The notes under the pieces: model-generated
What the model was told of the DNA's origin: nothing
Database searches by the model: none
What the model saw: only the letters and a program-made list of their open reading frames with translations
Program-made: the position numbers and the translations under genes
Shown: positions 25,798 through 34,558 of the stretch, piece after piece
Layout of the letters: the number at the start of each line of letters is the position of its first letter
Numbering within the stretch: position 1 is the first letter of the stretch
Source of the DNA: Actinomadura cremea
GTDB lineage: Bacteria; Actinomycetota; Actinomycetes; Streptosporangiales; Streptosporangiaceae
Direction of reading: 5' to 3'
DNA: 64,000 bases
NCBI RefSeq assembly: GCF_014648495.1
Contig: NZ_BMRF01000008.1
Span: forward strand, 186,001 to 250,000

Positions 25798-26403
25798 TCA
25801 CGCAGGGGCGCCGAGCGGCGGGTGCTCGAGCACGCGGGGCTTGTACTCGACCAGCTGGATGCGGCCGTCGAAGGTGCGGTGCTCGATCATCTCGAGGGCG
25901 ACGTCCGGATAGCCGTCGTAGATGCGTTCCGCGCCCGTGGCCCCGGTGATCACCGGGAACATCACGACCCGGAAGCGGTCGACGAGCCCGGCCCGTAGCA
26001 AGGACCGGCACAGGCTCAGGCTGCCGATCGTGCTGAGGAGCCCCGAGCCGCTCGACTTCATGGCGCGGACGGCCTCGACGGCGTCGTCGCGGACGAGCGT
26101 GGAGTTGGCCCACATCAGTGGCTCCTCGAGTGAGGAGGAGAACACCACCTTGGACGCCTGGGTGAGCTCCTCGACGGACGCCTCTTCCTCGGGCCTGAAC
26201 TCGTCCTGGCCATTAGGGACCTCGCCGACGGCGAAGCCGGACATCTGGCGGTAGGTGTTCGCTCCCATCAGGTGGGTGGCTTCGGGCTGCTCGCCGAGCC
26301 AGGCGAGGTACTCCGGGCCCTCGAGGCCCCAGAACCCGGGCCATCCCTCTCCCGATGCGTGGCCGTCGAGGGAGGTGATGAAGTCGACGAGAAGCTCCGA
26401 CAT
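25798..26403 (-). CDS. Dihydrofolate reductase/RibD C-terminal-family protein
   Basis: A 201-residue protein starting MSELLVDFITSLDGHASGEGWPGFWG, the usual N-terminal strand and substrate loop of RibD-C/YyaP-type reductases. Other blocks: ATHLMGANTYRQMSGF (about 42-57), SKVVFSSSLEEPLMWANSTL, LLSTIGSLSLCRSLLRAGLVDRFRVVMFPVITGATGAERIY (about 118-158). It is the family of NADPH-dependent reductases related to riboflavin biosynthesis RibD but acting on unknown substrates. Real DHFR is shorter and differs in the active site. Single gene on the minus strand. Confidence 0.9.
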   Translation of the reverse strand: MSELLVDFITSLDGHASGEGWPGFWGLEGPEYLAWLGEQPEATHLMGANTYRQMSGFAVGEVPNGQDEFRPEEEASVEELTQASKVVFSSSLEEPLMWANSTLVRDDAVEAVRAMKSSGSGLLSTIGSLSLCRSLLRAGLVDRFRVVMFPVITGATGAERIYDGYPDVALEMIEHRTFDGRIQLVEYKPRVLEHPPLGAPA

Positions 26404-26604
26404 GGCGGTGTCCCTTTCATAGAGTGTTACGAGGTAGACCTGCCGGGAGCCGCAAACTCAGCGGCCGCGCCGTGGGGTAACGAGAGATCCAGCGCCGCGC
26501 CAGTACACCCCACGAAACTGCGTTGCGGAGCACTCGACGTGCACCCGGCATGCCTTCGCGCCCGCGCCTTGCGAGGCATCCCATGGACGCGACGCTCGCC
26601 AACA

Positions 26605-26946
26605 TCACCAGGTCGCGGGAAACATCCGGTGCTTGAGGAGACGATCCACCTGTTCGGCGGCGCCTTCGGCGTCATCGCACGTCCAGAGGCGGCCGCGCCC
26701 CGCCTCGTGGTAGGACCACCCGCCCGGAACGGCCTGGACGCCGATCGCGACGCGTACGTGTTCGCGCGGCCCGAACGCGAACACCCACAGTAGCGGCGGT
26801 CGAACCGGAAGATCGTCCGCGCGGTACAGCGCGACGCAGCGGTACCCCATCGGACGGAGTGCCCCCGCGAGTACGTCCAGATGGCCGATCGCCGTGGACC
26901 GTCCCCGCCACGTCCGCCACGCCGTCCGGCCGCTCAGAGCGCGCAC
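26605..26946 (-). CDS. Small hypothetical protein downstream of the ATPase-domain gene
   Basis: About 113 residues if started at the GTG at 26946, which overlaps the end of the ATP-binding-domain gene by 13 bases; the start is uncertain. The sequence looks protein-like: IGHLDVLAGALRPMGYRCVALYRADDLPVRPPLLWVFAFG, then VRVAIGVQAVPGGWSYHEAGRGRLWTCDDAEGAAEQVDRLL. The second part resembles small proteins often found beside DUF397/XRE genes in actinomycetes. No family is named. The 201 bases between it and the DHFR-like gene (26404-26604) hold nothing I can assign except the likely promoter of the latter. Confidence 0.65.
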   Translation of the reverse strand: MRALSGRTAWRTWRGRSTAIGHLDVLAGALRPMGYRCVALYRADDLPVRPPLLWVFAFGPREHVRVAIGVQAVPGGWSYHEAGRGRLWTCDDAEGAAEQVDRLLKHRMFPATW

Positions 26947-27326
26947 CAGACGATCTTCCCCGTCTCGCACAGCGGGCGGACGCCCCATGCCCGCACCAGT
27001 TCGATGATCAGCGGCAGCCCGCGCCCGCTCGTCGCGTCGTGGTTCTCCGGACGGACGACCGGCAGCGCGTCCCCCTCGTCCCACACCTCCAGCCGAACGG
27101 ACTGCTCCGGCTCGTCGAGGACGATCCGGACGACGATGAATCCGATTCCCACGTGCTTGTGGACATTGGTGACGAGTTCCGTCACCACGAGGCGTCCCAC
27201 GAAGTCGTCGGCGATGCCCAATTCCCGGAACTGCTCGGAAACGAACCGCCGCGCCTGTGCGGGCGCCCGATCGGACGGTGTGAGGACGAGCGTCGGCGTC
27301 TCTGGTGCAAAAGCCACAACTGGCAT
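26934..27326 (-). CDS. ATP-binding protein, HATPase_c anti-sigma-factor-like
   Basis: A 130-residue single-domain GHKL ATPase of the RsbW/SpoIIAB-like type common in actinomycetes. The N-box is VTELVTNVHKHVG (about residues 48-60); the G1 box is LEVWDEGDALP (about 79-89); the G2 region is SGRGLPLIIELVRAWGV (about 100-116). The N-terminus (PSDRAPAQARRFVSEQFRELG) is typical. Such proteins usually act as anti-sigma or signalling kinases. It is divergent from the XRE/DUF397 pair at 27522, an arrangement seen repeatedly in Streptomyces and relatives. Confidence 0.9.
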   Translation of the reverse strand: MPVVAFAPETPTLVLTPSDRAPAQARRFVSEQFRELGIADDFVGRLVVTELVTNVHKHVGIGFIVVRIVLDEPEQSVRLEVWDEGDALPVVRPENHDATSGRGLPLIIELVRAWGVRPLCETGKIVWCAL

Positions 27327-27521
27327 CGGAAGGCCCCTCCCGCGATGGTGCGGCTGACGCTGGACACGCTCCCACCTGGCCGGATCGCGCCAATGTCACC
27401 CTGTGTGCCCGAACGGCCACCATCAAGTCACGGCCGGACGTACTCTCATCGGAGACCACGAAATTAGCCGCATCGTGGTAGCCGATAGCGGCATACCTCT
27501 AGCAAGGTGAGGGAGATCGGA

Positions 27522-28328
27522 ATGTCCGGAAGCAGTAGCGAAAGGCCGAAGATCAACCCTGAACTGCTGGGGTTCGGAGCCGAGGTCAGACGGCTCCGTG
27601 AGGCCGCCGACCTGAACCAGGAGGACTTGGCGAAGCAGGTCAACGTTGCGCGCTCCTACATCAGCCACGTCGAATGCGGACGGACCAAATGCCGGAGGGA
27701 CTTCGCCGTCCGGCTCGACGAGGTGCTCGACTCGGGAGACGTCATCGTCGAGGCGTGGGACGTTCTCATCGAGAAGATCAAGCTGGTCCGCTACCCGACC
27801 CATTTCGTGTCCTTCCCGAAGGTCGAGGCGACGGCGGACCAGTTGCGGGTGTACGAGAACTACCTCGTCTATGGTCTGTTTCAGACCGAAGCGTATGCTC
27901 GTGTCCTGCTGGTCGACGATGACGCAGTGGCCACACGCATGAGACGGCAGGAGCTCCTGTACCGCAAGACCCGCCCCCTGATCAGCCTGGTGATGGAGGA
28001 GAGCATCCTGTACCGCCAAGTCGGTTCTAGGGAGGTCATGCGAGGACAACTCGAGGCCCTGATCGAGCTGTCCATGCAGGAGAGAGTATTCCTGCAGATC
28101 GCCAAGACGGCTTACTACCGCGGCGTCCGAGCTTCATTCACGGTGGCCACGCAGGCTGACCGAAGTGAGGTGGCCTACATCGTCAAGGCGAACGGTGGTG
28201 AGACGTGTCGTGATCCCTATGAGATCGCGAAGCTGAGCGAAGTGATGCAAACACTCAACGCTCAGGCTCTCAATACTGCAGGGTCGCGGGCGTTGCTAAG
28301 AGAGGTGATTGAGCAGAGATGGACCTGA
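27522..28328 (+). CDS. XRE-family regulator with DUF5753 domain
   Basis: A 268-residue protein from the ATG at 27522, 7 bases after GGGAG (an in-frame GTG lies at 27507). Residues about 12-70 form a lambda-repressor-type helix-turn-helix (VRRLREAADLNQEDLAKQV, VARSYISHVECGRTKC). Residues about 85-265 are DUF5753 (VYENYLVYGLFQTEAYARVLL, RRQELLYRKTRPLISLVMEESILYRQVGSREVMRGQL). Together with the DUF397 gene it forms the XRE-DUF397 pair known in Streptomyces as regulators of antibiotic production and as toxin-antitoxin-like pairs. G+C is visibly lower than its surroundings. Confidence 0.92.
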   Translation: MSGSSSERPKINPELLGFGAEVRRLREAADLNQEDLAKQVNVARSYISHVECGRTKCRRDFAVRLDEVLDSGDVIVEAWDVLIEKIKLVRYPTHFVSFPKVEATADQLRVYENYLVYGLFQTEAYARVLLVDDDAVATRMRRQELLYRKTRPLISLVMEESILYRQVGSREVMRGQLEALIELSMQERVFLQIAKTAYYRGVRASFTVATQADRSEVAYIVKANGGETCRDPYEIAKLSEVMQTLNAQALNTAGSRALLREVIEQRWT

Positions 28329-28504
28329 GTGACGTGATCTGGCGCAAGGCATCTCGTAGTCATGATGACGGAGATCAGTGCATCGAAGTTGCTTCGGTCG
28401 AGGAAATGATGGCGTTGCGGGACAGCAGGGATCCGGACGGTGTCAAGATCCTGGTGAGTCGCAGTGACTTCCTGCATCTCACCGAGGCGATCAAGGGCCT
28501 CTGA
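28319..28504 (+). CDS. DUF397-domain protein
   Basis: A 61-residue protein that fills one DUF397 domain: the DVIWRKASRSHDDGDQCIEVA start and ALRDSRDPDGVKILVSRSDFLHL core are diagnostic. Its ATG overlaps the XRE gene by 10 bases, so the two are translated together. In the Streptomyces Scr1/Scr2 and Sco4441/Sco4442 pairs the DUF397 partner works with the XRE protein; a similar partnership is expected here. Confidence 0.92.
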   Translation: MDLSDVIWRKASRSHDDGDQCIEVASVEEMMALRDSRDPDGVKILVSRSDFLHLTEAIKGL

Positions 28505-28514
28505 CCCTCCCGAG

Positions 28515-28561
28515 GTCCGCCCACGGACGGGCGACGGCACGCGCCCGGCCCGTGGGCGGAC
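28515..28561. terminator. Bidirectional hairpin between DUF397 and TetR genes
   Basis: GTCCGCCCACGG (28515-28526) pairs perfectly with CCGTGGGCGGAC (28550-28561), and an inner GGGCG/CGCCC adds to the stem. It separates converging transcripts and has no U-tract. Confidence 0.75.
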
Positions 28562-28614
28562 GCGCGTCGGCGCCCTTCCGCACGGGCAGCCCTGCAAGCC
28601 CTGCAAGCCCGCCC

Positions 28615-29196
28615 TCACTCGAAGGCGCGGGCCATCTCGTCCAGGTGTTCGTCCGCCACCACTGCGAGCGATCGACGAGGGTGCTGCTCGATCCATGCAA
28701 GGGAGCCGATGCGAAGTGTCGTCATGAAGGCGCCTGCAAGAATCCGCGGACGGGGGGCGTCGGCGGGCAATCCGTCGCGTTCGGCGATGAGAGCGGACAG
28801 CGAGCGTTCGAACTCGGCCCAGCTCGCGAGCTGGCGGGCGCGGACGGACGGGTGCGTGCGCGCCAACCGGGCCTGTGCGGCCCACTCCGGGTCCGGTTCG
28901 CCGATCTCCTCCATGAGCGCGTGCAGGGAGTTCCGCAGGGCGGGCCAGGCGCGTTCGGTCGGGGGGCGGGCGGCGAAGGTGCGCAGGAGCGACTGCATGC
29001 GCTCGGCGTCGCCGAAGAGGAGCGCGTCCTCCTTGGCGGCGAAGTAGTTCGAGAAGGTCCGGCGGGAGACGTTGGCGGCGTCGGCGATGGCCTCGACGGT
29101 GACGTTGTCGAGTCCGTGCTCGATGGTGAGGCGGATCGCGGCCCGGTGCAGGGCACGCCGCGTCGCCTCCTTCTTGCGCTCGCGCAGACTCTCCAT
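28615..29196 (-). CDS. TetR-family transcriptional regulator
   Basis: A 193-residue regulator. The DNA-binding domain (residues about 8-55) reads RKKEATRRALHRAAIRLTIEHGLDNVT, VEAIADAANVSRRTFSNYFAAKEDAL. The C-terminal ligand domain is all helical (TFAARPPTERAWPALRNSLHALM and onwards). Divergent from the EmrB/QacA-type exporter at 29316, the standard layout of a drug-inducible efflux pair. The 119 bases between contain GGAA-N5-TTCC (29252-29264), a weak dyad that could be part of the operator. Confidence 0.93.
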   Translation of the reverse strand: MESLRERKKEATRRALHRAAIRLTIEHGLDNVTVEAIADAANVSRRTFSNYFAAKEDALLFGDAERMQSLLRTFAARPPTERAWPALRNSLHALMEEIGEPDPEWAAQARLARTHPSVRARQLASWAEFERSLSALIAERDGLPADAPRPRILAGAFMTTLRIGSLAWIEQHPRRSLAVVADEHLDEMARAFE

Positions 29197-29315
29197 GCCT
29201 CCAGAACCCTACTGGTACGACGTCTTGCCCTCTGAGAAACTTTGCGCAGTGGGAATATATTTCCGGCGGGCGGCCTTGAAGTCCTCGTTCCCACCACGTT
29301 CCCCGGAGGCGTCCC

Positions 29316-30905
29316 TTGAGTGTGCGTGCCCCGTCGCCAGCGCCGATGTCGCGGCGGCAGATTCTGGAGGCGCTCAGCGGCCTGCTGCTGGTGCTGTTCG
29401 TCGCGATGCTCAGCTCGACGGTCGTGTCGACGGCGCTGCCGCAGATCATCGGCGCGCTGAAGGGCAGCCAGTCGCAGTACACCTGGGTCGTCACGGCGAC
29501 GCTGCTGGTGTCGACGGCCAGTACTCCGATCTGGGGCAAGCTCGCCGACCTCTACAGCAAGAAGCTGCTGTTGCAGGTGGCGATCGTGATCTTCACGGTG
29601 GCGTCGCTGGCGTCCGGGTTCGCGCAGAACACCGAGCAGCTGATCGCCGCGCGGGCGGTGCAGGGCCTCGGCATGGGCGCGCTGCAGATCCTCGTGCAGA
29701 TCATCATGGCCGCGATGATCAGCCCCCGGGACCGGGGCCGGTACTACGGCTACCTGGGCGCGGTGATGGCGGTCGCGACGGTCGGCGGGCCGCTGCTCGG
29801 CGGGCTGATCGTCGACACGTCGTGGCTGGGGTGGCGCTGGTGCTTCTTCATCGGCGTGCCGTTCTCGGTGGTCGCGCTGGTGATGCTGCAGAAGACGCTG
29901 AACCTGCCGATCCTCAGGCGGGACGACGTCAAGATCGACTACTGGGGCGCGATGCTCATCGCGGGCGGCGTCAGCACGCTGCTCATCTGGGTGACCTTCG
30001 TCGGCAACAACTTCGCGTGGCTGTCCTGGCAGACCGCCGCGATGGTGGTCGGCGGTGTGGTGCTGCTGGTGGTCGCGGTGTGGGTCGAGGCGCGGGTGCG
30101 CGAGCCGATCGTGCCGCTGAAGACCGTGACGCAGCGCAACACGGCGCTGGCGATCATCGCCAGTCTCGCGGTCGGCATGGCCATGTTCGGCGGGGCCGTC
30201 TTCCTGGGGCAGTACTTCCAGATCGGGCGCGGGTTCAGCCCGACGAAGGCCGGGCTGCTGACGTTCCCGATGATGCTGGGCGTCCTCGGGTCGTCCACGA
30301 TCGCGGGGCGGTTGGCGACCAAGACCGGGACGGTCAAGCAGTACATCGTCACCGGGTCGATCGTGCTGACGGCCGGGTTCGCGATGCTGTCGTTCATCGA
30401 CCACGAGACGTCGCTGGTGTACCTCGGGGTCGGGATGTTCCTGGTCGGCGCGGGCGTCGGCATGACGATGCAGAACCTCGTGCTGGTCGTGCAGAACTCG
30501 GTGCGGCTGGACGAGATCGGTGCGGCGAGCGGCTCGGTCACCTTCTTCCGCTCGCTGGGCGGGACGATCGGTGTGTCGGTGCTCGGCGCCGTGCTGGCGA
30601 GCAAGGTGTCCGACCACATCGCGGAGGGCCTCGCGAAGCTCGGGGTGCCGGCGTCGCAGAGCGGCGGCGCGGGCGGCGACCTGGACGTCACGGCGCTGCC
30701 GGCGCCGATCCGCGAGGTCGTCCGGGCCGCGTACGGGGACGCGACGGGGCACATCTTCCTCATCTCCGCGGGCATCGCGGTGGTCGGGATCATCGCCACC
30801 GTGGCGCTGAAGCCGGTGCGGCTGCGCGAGAGCCTGGACCTGCCCGAGCCGGACGCGACGGACGAGGCGGACGCGGGCGTCCCGGCGAAGCTGGGCGGCT
30901 CGTGA
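29316..30905 (+). CDS. MFS drug exporter, DHA2 (EmrB/QacA) family
   Basis: A 529-residue, 14-helix drug:proton antiporter. The TTG at 29316 sits 8 bases after GGAGG and is favoured over GTG 29322. Diagnostic segments: LLLVLFVAMLSSTVVSTALPQI (helix 1 with the DHA2 antiporter pattern), WVVTATLLVSTASTPIWGKLADLYSKK (helix 2 and loop), RAVQGLGMGALQILVQ, and RGRYYGYLGAVMAVATVGGPLLGGLI (motif C, antiporter). It probably exports hydrophobic compounds or antibiotics under TetR control. Confidence 0.93.
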   Translation: MSVRAPSPAPMSRRQILEALSGLLLVLFVAMLSSTVVSTALPQIIGALKGSQSQYTWVVTATLLVSTASTPIWGKLADLYSKKLLLQVAIVIFTVASLASGFAQNTEQLIAARAVQGLGMGALQILVQIIMAAMISPRDRGRYYGYLGAVMAVATVGGPLLGGLIVDTSWLGWRWCFFIGVPFSVVALVMLQKTLNLPILRRDDVKIDYWGAMLIAGGVSTLLIWVTFVGNNFAWLSWQTAAMVVGGVVLLVVAVWVEARVREPIVPLKTVTQRNTALAIIASLAVGMAMFGGAVFLGQYFQIGRGFSPTKAGLLTFPMMLGVLGSSTIAGRLATKTGTVKQYIVTGSIVLTAGFAMLSFIDHETSLVYLGVGMFLVGAGVGMTMQNLVLVVQNSVRLDEIGAASGSVTFFRSLGGTIGVSVLGAVLASKVSDHIAEGLAKLGVPASQSGGAGGDLDVTALPAPIREVVRAAYGDATGHIFLISAGIAVVGIIATVALKPVRLRESLDLPEPDATDEADAGVPAKLGGS

Positions 30906-30927
30906 CCTTGTCAGCCCGCTGACAAGG
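30906..30927 (+). terminator. Perfect palindrome directly after the exporter stop codon
   Basis: CCTTGTCAGC (30906-30915) and GCTGACAAGG (30918-30927) flank two bases. It starts at the base after the TGA stop. A 10-bp stem with a tiny loop suits a terminator; the near-perfect symmetry would also suit a protein-binding site for the following acyl-CoA synthetase gene. Confidence 0.6.
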
Positions 30928-31020
30928 CCGGACGCGAATAGCTGGGTTGAGATAGAAGAAACCGGCACTTCCCCATCCGTACGGTCGGAAATTCACACGA
31001 CCAGGATGGGGAGCGATTCG

Positions 31021-32610
31021 ATGAGCGGATCGGAGTTCGGGCGCCGCACGGCGTCGGTCGCGCGGGCGGGCGGGATGTTCGCCCGGAGCGGGCTGTGGCG
31101 CCCGGGCCCGCCGCTCAGGGTGGCCCGCCAGCTCGGGGCCCTGCGCCGGTGGGGCACCGTGCTGGGCGGGACGGTCGTGTCCGCCGCGGCCCGGGACCCG
31201 GACCGGGTCGCGATCATCGACCACCTGGGGGAGCTGACCTACGGGGAGCTCGACGCCCGCACCGACCGGCTGGCCGCGCAGGTGCGCGGGAAGGTCGTGG
31301 CGGTCCTGTGCCGCAACCACCGGGGGATGATCGAGGCGCTCGCCGCGTGCGGCAAGGCGGGCGCCGACCTGGTGCTGATGAACACCGGGATGAGCGTCGA
31401 GCAGCTCCTCGTGGTCGTGGCGGAGCAGCAGGTCGGCGTGGTGATCGCCGATGAGGAGTTCGCCGGGTTCCTGGAGGCGCTGCCGGACGGGGTGCGCGCG
31501 ATCAGCGACGCGGAGCTGGAGGCGCTCGTCGCCGATCCGGAGGGCGGGAAGATCGGGCCGCCCGGGAAGACCGGACGGACGATCGTGCTCAGTTCGGGCA
31601 CGACCGGGCGCCCGAAGGGGGCCGACCGGAAGTCGCGGCCGGGGCTGTCGCCGCTGACGTCGATCCTGTCGCGCATCCCGTACCGGGTGCACGAGCGCAT
31701 GTTCATCGAGGCGCCGCTGTTCCACACGTGGGGATACGCGATGCTGCAGGTCGCGATCTCGCTGCGCGCGACGATCGTCCTGCGGCCCCGGTTCGACCCG
31801 GCGGAGACGCTGCGGACGATCGCGGCGACGGAGGCGACCGCGCTCGTGGCCGTCCCGGTGATGCTGCAGCGCGTCATGGACGTGCCGGACCGGCCGGACG
31901 TCCCGTCGCTGCGGATCGCGGCGGTCAGCGGGTCGGCGCTGCCCGCGACGCTGGCGACCGCGTTCATGGACGAGTTCGGCGACGTCCTCTACAACCTGTA
32001 CGGGTCGACCGAGGCGTCGTGGGTGACGATCGCGACGCCCGCCGACCTGCGCGCGGCCCCGGACACCGCGGGGACGCCGCCGCCCGGGACGCGGGTGGCG
32101 ATCCTGGACGACGCGGGCGAACCGGTCCCGGCGGGGACGGTCGGGCGGATCTTCGCGGCGAACGAGCTGCTGTTCGCGGGGTACACCTCCGGCGGCGCGA
32201 AGGAGATGCGCGACGGGATGATCGGCCTCGGGGACGTCGGCCGGATCGACGAGCGCGGCCGGCTGTTCGTGCACGGACGGGACGACGACATGATCGTCTC
32301 CGGCGGCGAGAACGTGTTCCCGGGGGCGATCGAGGAGATCATCGAGGGCCTGCCGGACGTGCGGGAGGTCGCGGTGACCGGGGTGCCGGACGAGGAGTTC
32401 GGGCAGCGCGCGGCGGCGTTCGTCGTCCTGCGGGAGGGCGCGTCGCTCGACGCCGACGCGGTGCGGGCCCACGTCCGCGACCATCTCGCCCGGTTCGCCG
32501 TCCCGCGCGACGTGCACTTCGTGGACGAACTGCCGCGCAACGCGACGGGGAAGGTCGTGCGGCGCAGGTTGTCCGGCGATCCCGAATCGGATTCACGAAC
32601 TGTCACTTAG
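31021..32610 (+). CDS. Acyl-CoA synthetase (AMP-forming, FadD-like)
   Basis: A 529-residue ANL-superfamily ligase, started at the ATG at 31021, 7 bases after GGGGAG (another ATG at 31006 is less likely). The phosphate-binding loop is IVLSSGTTGRPKGA (about residues 188-201); the Tyr/Thr-Glu motif is LYGSTEASWV (about 328-337); the hinge is GDVGRIDERGRLFVHGRDDDMIVSGGENVFP (about 404-434); the catalytic lysine is in PRNATGKVVRRRL near the end. It activates a fatty acid or other carboxylate to acyl-CoA through an acyl-AMP. The substrate is not readable. Confidence 0.93.
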   Translation: MSGSEFGRRTASVARAGGMFARSGLWRPGPPLRVARQLGALRRWGTVLGGTVVSAAARDPDRVAIIDHLGELTYGELDARTDRLAAQVRGKVVAVLCRNHRGMIEALAACGKAGADLVLMNTGMSVEQLLVVVAEQQVGVVIADEEFAGFLEALPDGVRAISDAELEALVADPEGGKIGPPGKTGRTIVLSSGTTGRPKGADRKSRPGLSPLTSILSRIPYRVHERMFIEAPLFHTWGYAMLQVAISLRATIVLRPRFDPAETLRTIAATEATALVAVPVMLQRVMDVPDRPDVPSLRIAAVSGSALPATLATAFMDEFGDVLYNLYGSTEASWVTIATPADLRAAPDTAGTPPPGTRVAILDDAGEPVPAGTVGRIFAANELLFAGYTSGGAKEMRDGMIGLGDVGRIDERGRLFVHGRDDDMIVSGGENVFPGAIEEIIEGLPDVREVAVTGVPDEEFGQRAAAFVVLREGASLDADAVRAHVRDHLARFAVPRDVHFVDELPRNATGKVVRRRLSGDPESDSRTVT

Positions 32611-32768
32611 GCGCACAAAAGCGCGAATATCTCCGTGCTCGTCGGCGAATCGCCGTACGGGTTCCCCATGTCACCATCCGTTTAAGAAGAGTTATCCGCC
32701 TGGTGAGCGGGGGTTCGGACGCCTGCACCGGTCCGCCCTCGCGGGAGCCGCGCCTTCGGAGGTGCGCC

Positions 32769-33824
32769 ATGCACGCGGTCGTCCTCGCCTGCACCGCGCA
32801 GGCCGTCTACATCTTCGCCTTCGTCCTGTTCAAGACGGCCGTCGCGGGCATGGGCCCGATCAGCGGACGGCACCCGCTGCGCGCCGCGACCGAACTGGTG
32901 CGGCACCCGCGCTGGCTCGCCGCCGTCTTCCTGCTCATCGGCGGGTTCGCGATCTCCGCCGCCGCGCTGGTCACGCTGCCGGTCGCGGCCGCCCTGCCCG
33001 CCTACGGCCTCAGCCTGGTGCTGCTGCTCGTCGTCGGGATGAACGGGTTCGGCGAGCGGCCGACGTCGCGCGAGTGGCTCGCCGTGCTGATCACCGTCGC
33101 CGCGATGGTGACGGCCGCGCTGTCGGTGCTGCCGGGGCACGGCGAGTCGCTCACCGACGCCCTGCACCGGCCGGGCGGCGGGGACGCGGCGGGCGCGCTG
33201 TCGCTCTGGACGGCGGGGCTGGTGTTCGTGCCGTCGCTCGCCGTCCCGATCTGGATGTTCAGCGTCCGCGACCGGCCGGTCGCCGGCCGCCACGCGCGCC
33301 CCGTCACCGGCATCGCGTACGGGGTCGGCGCGGGCGTCCTGCTCGGCGCGACCGAGGCGTTCGGGCTGGGGACGGCGCTGCTGATGGCCGACGGCGCGGG
33401 CCTTCGGATCCTCGCCACTCCGCACCCGTACCTGTTCCTGCTGGCGGGCGTGCTCGGCCTCGGGCTGGTCTCGATCGGGCTGCAGCGGTGCCGCCTCACG
33501 ATCATCGTCACGGTCGTCACCGTGACCGCGAAGACGCACCTGCTGCTGTCGGCGACGCTGCTGTTCGGCGAGCCGTGGCCGGGCGACGCCGCGCCGTTCG
33601 GGCTGCGGGTCGCGGGCGTGCTGCTGGCCGTGCTGGCGCTGCTCGCGTTCCCGCGCCACGAGCGCCGCCGGGCCGTGCGGGCCGGGGCCGAGGCGCGGCG
33701 CGGCGTCCATCCGGGGCCGCCCGTCCCGCAGAGCCCGCCGCCCGCCGGGTGGCCCGTCCGTCCGGTCGCGGCGCGGCCCGACGGGCAGTGGACGCTCCCG
33801 CACGACCCGCGCGTGTCACGGTAG
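32769..33824 (+). CDS. Multi-pass membrane protein, DMT/EamA-like
   Basis: A 351-residue protein with nine or ten predicted helices, from the ATG at 32769 after GGAGGT. It begins HAVVLACTAQAVYIFAFVLFKTAVAGM and later has LAAVFLLIGGFAISAAALVTLPVAAALPAYGLSLVLLLVVG, GAGVLLGATEAFGLGTALLM and LFLLAGVLGLGLVSIGLQRC. Pairing of helices in two halves suggests a drug/metabolite-type transporter. The C-terminal 45 residues are Pro/Arg-rich and cytoplasmic. Convergent, overlapping the lipoprotein gene at its 3' end by 9 bases. Confidence 0.75.
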   Translation: MHAVVLACTAQAVYIFAFVLFKTAVAGMGPISGRHPLRAATELVRHPRWLAAVFLLIGGFAISAAALVTLPVAAALPAYGLSLVLLLVVGMNGFGERPTSREWLAVLITVAAMVTAALSVLPGHGESLTDALHRPGGGDAAGALSLWTAGLVFVPSLAVPIWMFSVRDRPVAGRHARPVTGIAYGVGAGVLLGATEAFGLGTALLMADGAGLRILATPHPYLFLLAGVLGLGLVSIGLQRCRLTIIVTVVTVTAKTHLLLSATLLFGEPWPGDAAPFGLRVAGVLLAVLALLAFPRHERRRAVRAGAEARRGVHPGPPVPQSPPPAGWPVRPVAARPDGQWTLPHDPRVSR

Positions 33825-34409
33825 CGACCAGGCGGTCACCTCCAGCCGTCCGGTGGTGCCGAGGTCGAGCCCGCCGGGCGGGGGGACGGCCAGCGCGGCG
33901 CGGCCGTCCGCCGGGACGACCTCGAGGAACGTTCCGTTCACGTTCGTCCCGTGCGTCACCGTGTTGCGCCACGTCACGGTCACCGACGCCGTCTCGCCGG
34001 GCCGCACGGTGATCGGCTTCGGGCCCGGGTCGGTGACGGTCGCCGAGCCCTCGACGATCCGCACCTCGAACGGCTCGCGGTTGTCGTCGAGGACGCGCAG
34101 CGCCGGATAGCCGTCCAGCCGGTGGGCGGTGCCGCCGCAGTTCACGAGCCTGACCCGCATCCCGCGCAGCCCCATCGCCGCCTCCGGCTCCCGCGCCTCG
34201 AGCAGCACGCCGTCCCGCGAGCACTCCGTCCGCGCGAGCCGCGGCCCCCGCAGGGACGGGACGGGCGAGACGGCCGCCGGGGGCGCGGAGGCGGCGGACG
34301 GGACGGGCGCGGGCCCGCCGGCGCCCGGCGGGTCGTGGACCTCGGAGCCGCAGGCCGCGGTGAGGGCGAGTATCGCGACGACCGCCGCGATTCGGGAGGA
34401 AAAGGACAC
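33816..34409 (-). CDS. Secreted lipoprotein, DUF4232-like
   Basis: A 197-residue exported protein from the GTG at 34409. The signal peptide SSRIAAVVAILALTAAC ends in a lipobox-like LTAAC (Cys20). A Pro/Ala/Ser-rich spacer (about 25-60) precedes the folded domain: ARTECSRDGVLLEAREP, RGMRVRLVNCGGTAHRLDGYPALRVLDDN and PGETASVTVTWRNT, an Ig-like beta fold as in DUF4232 proteins with one likely disulfide. Role unknown. The gap 34410-34558 to the PucR gene shows nothing else. Confidence 0.82.
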   Translation of the reverse strand: MSFSSRIAAVVAILALTAACGSEVHDPPGAGGPAPVPSAASAPPAAVSPVPSLRGPRLARTECSRDGVLLEAREPEAAMGLRGMRVRLVNCGGTAHRLDGYPALRVLDDNREPFEVRIVEGSATVTDPGPKPITVRPGETASVTVTWRNTVTHGTNVNGTFLEVVPADGRAALAVPPPGGLDLGTTGRLEVTAWSLP

Positions 34410-34558
34410 ACGCCGATCCTCCCAGACCCGCGCCCGCGAAGAACCGCGCGAGCGTGCGGGCCCTGTGCCCGCACGCACGCGCCCGGACAGGCCGCGCACC
34501 CGGCGGGCCCGTCTCCAGTAGCTCCCGTGCCCGGTAGGCCCGCGCCGAGCGTGCCGGG

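Noticed and set aside
29225-29261. Promoter for the EmrB-type exporter (TTGCCC with GAATAT or TATATT)
   Set aside because: No -35/-10 combination had acceptable spacing; left unassigned.
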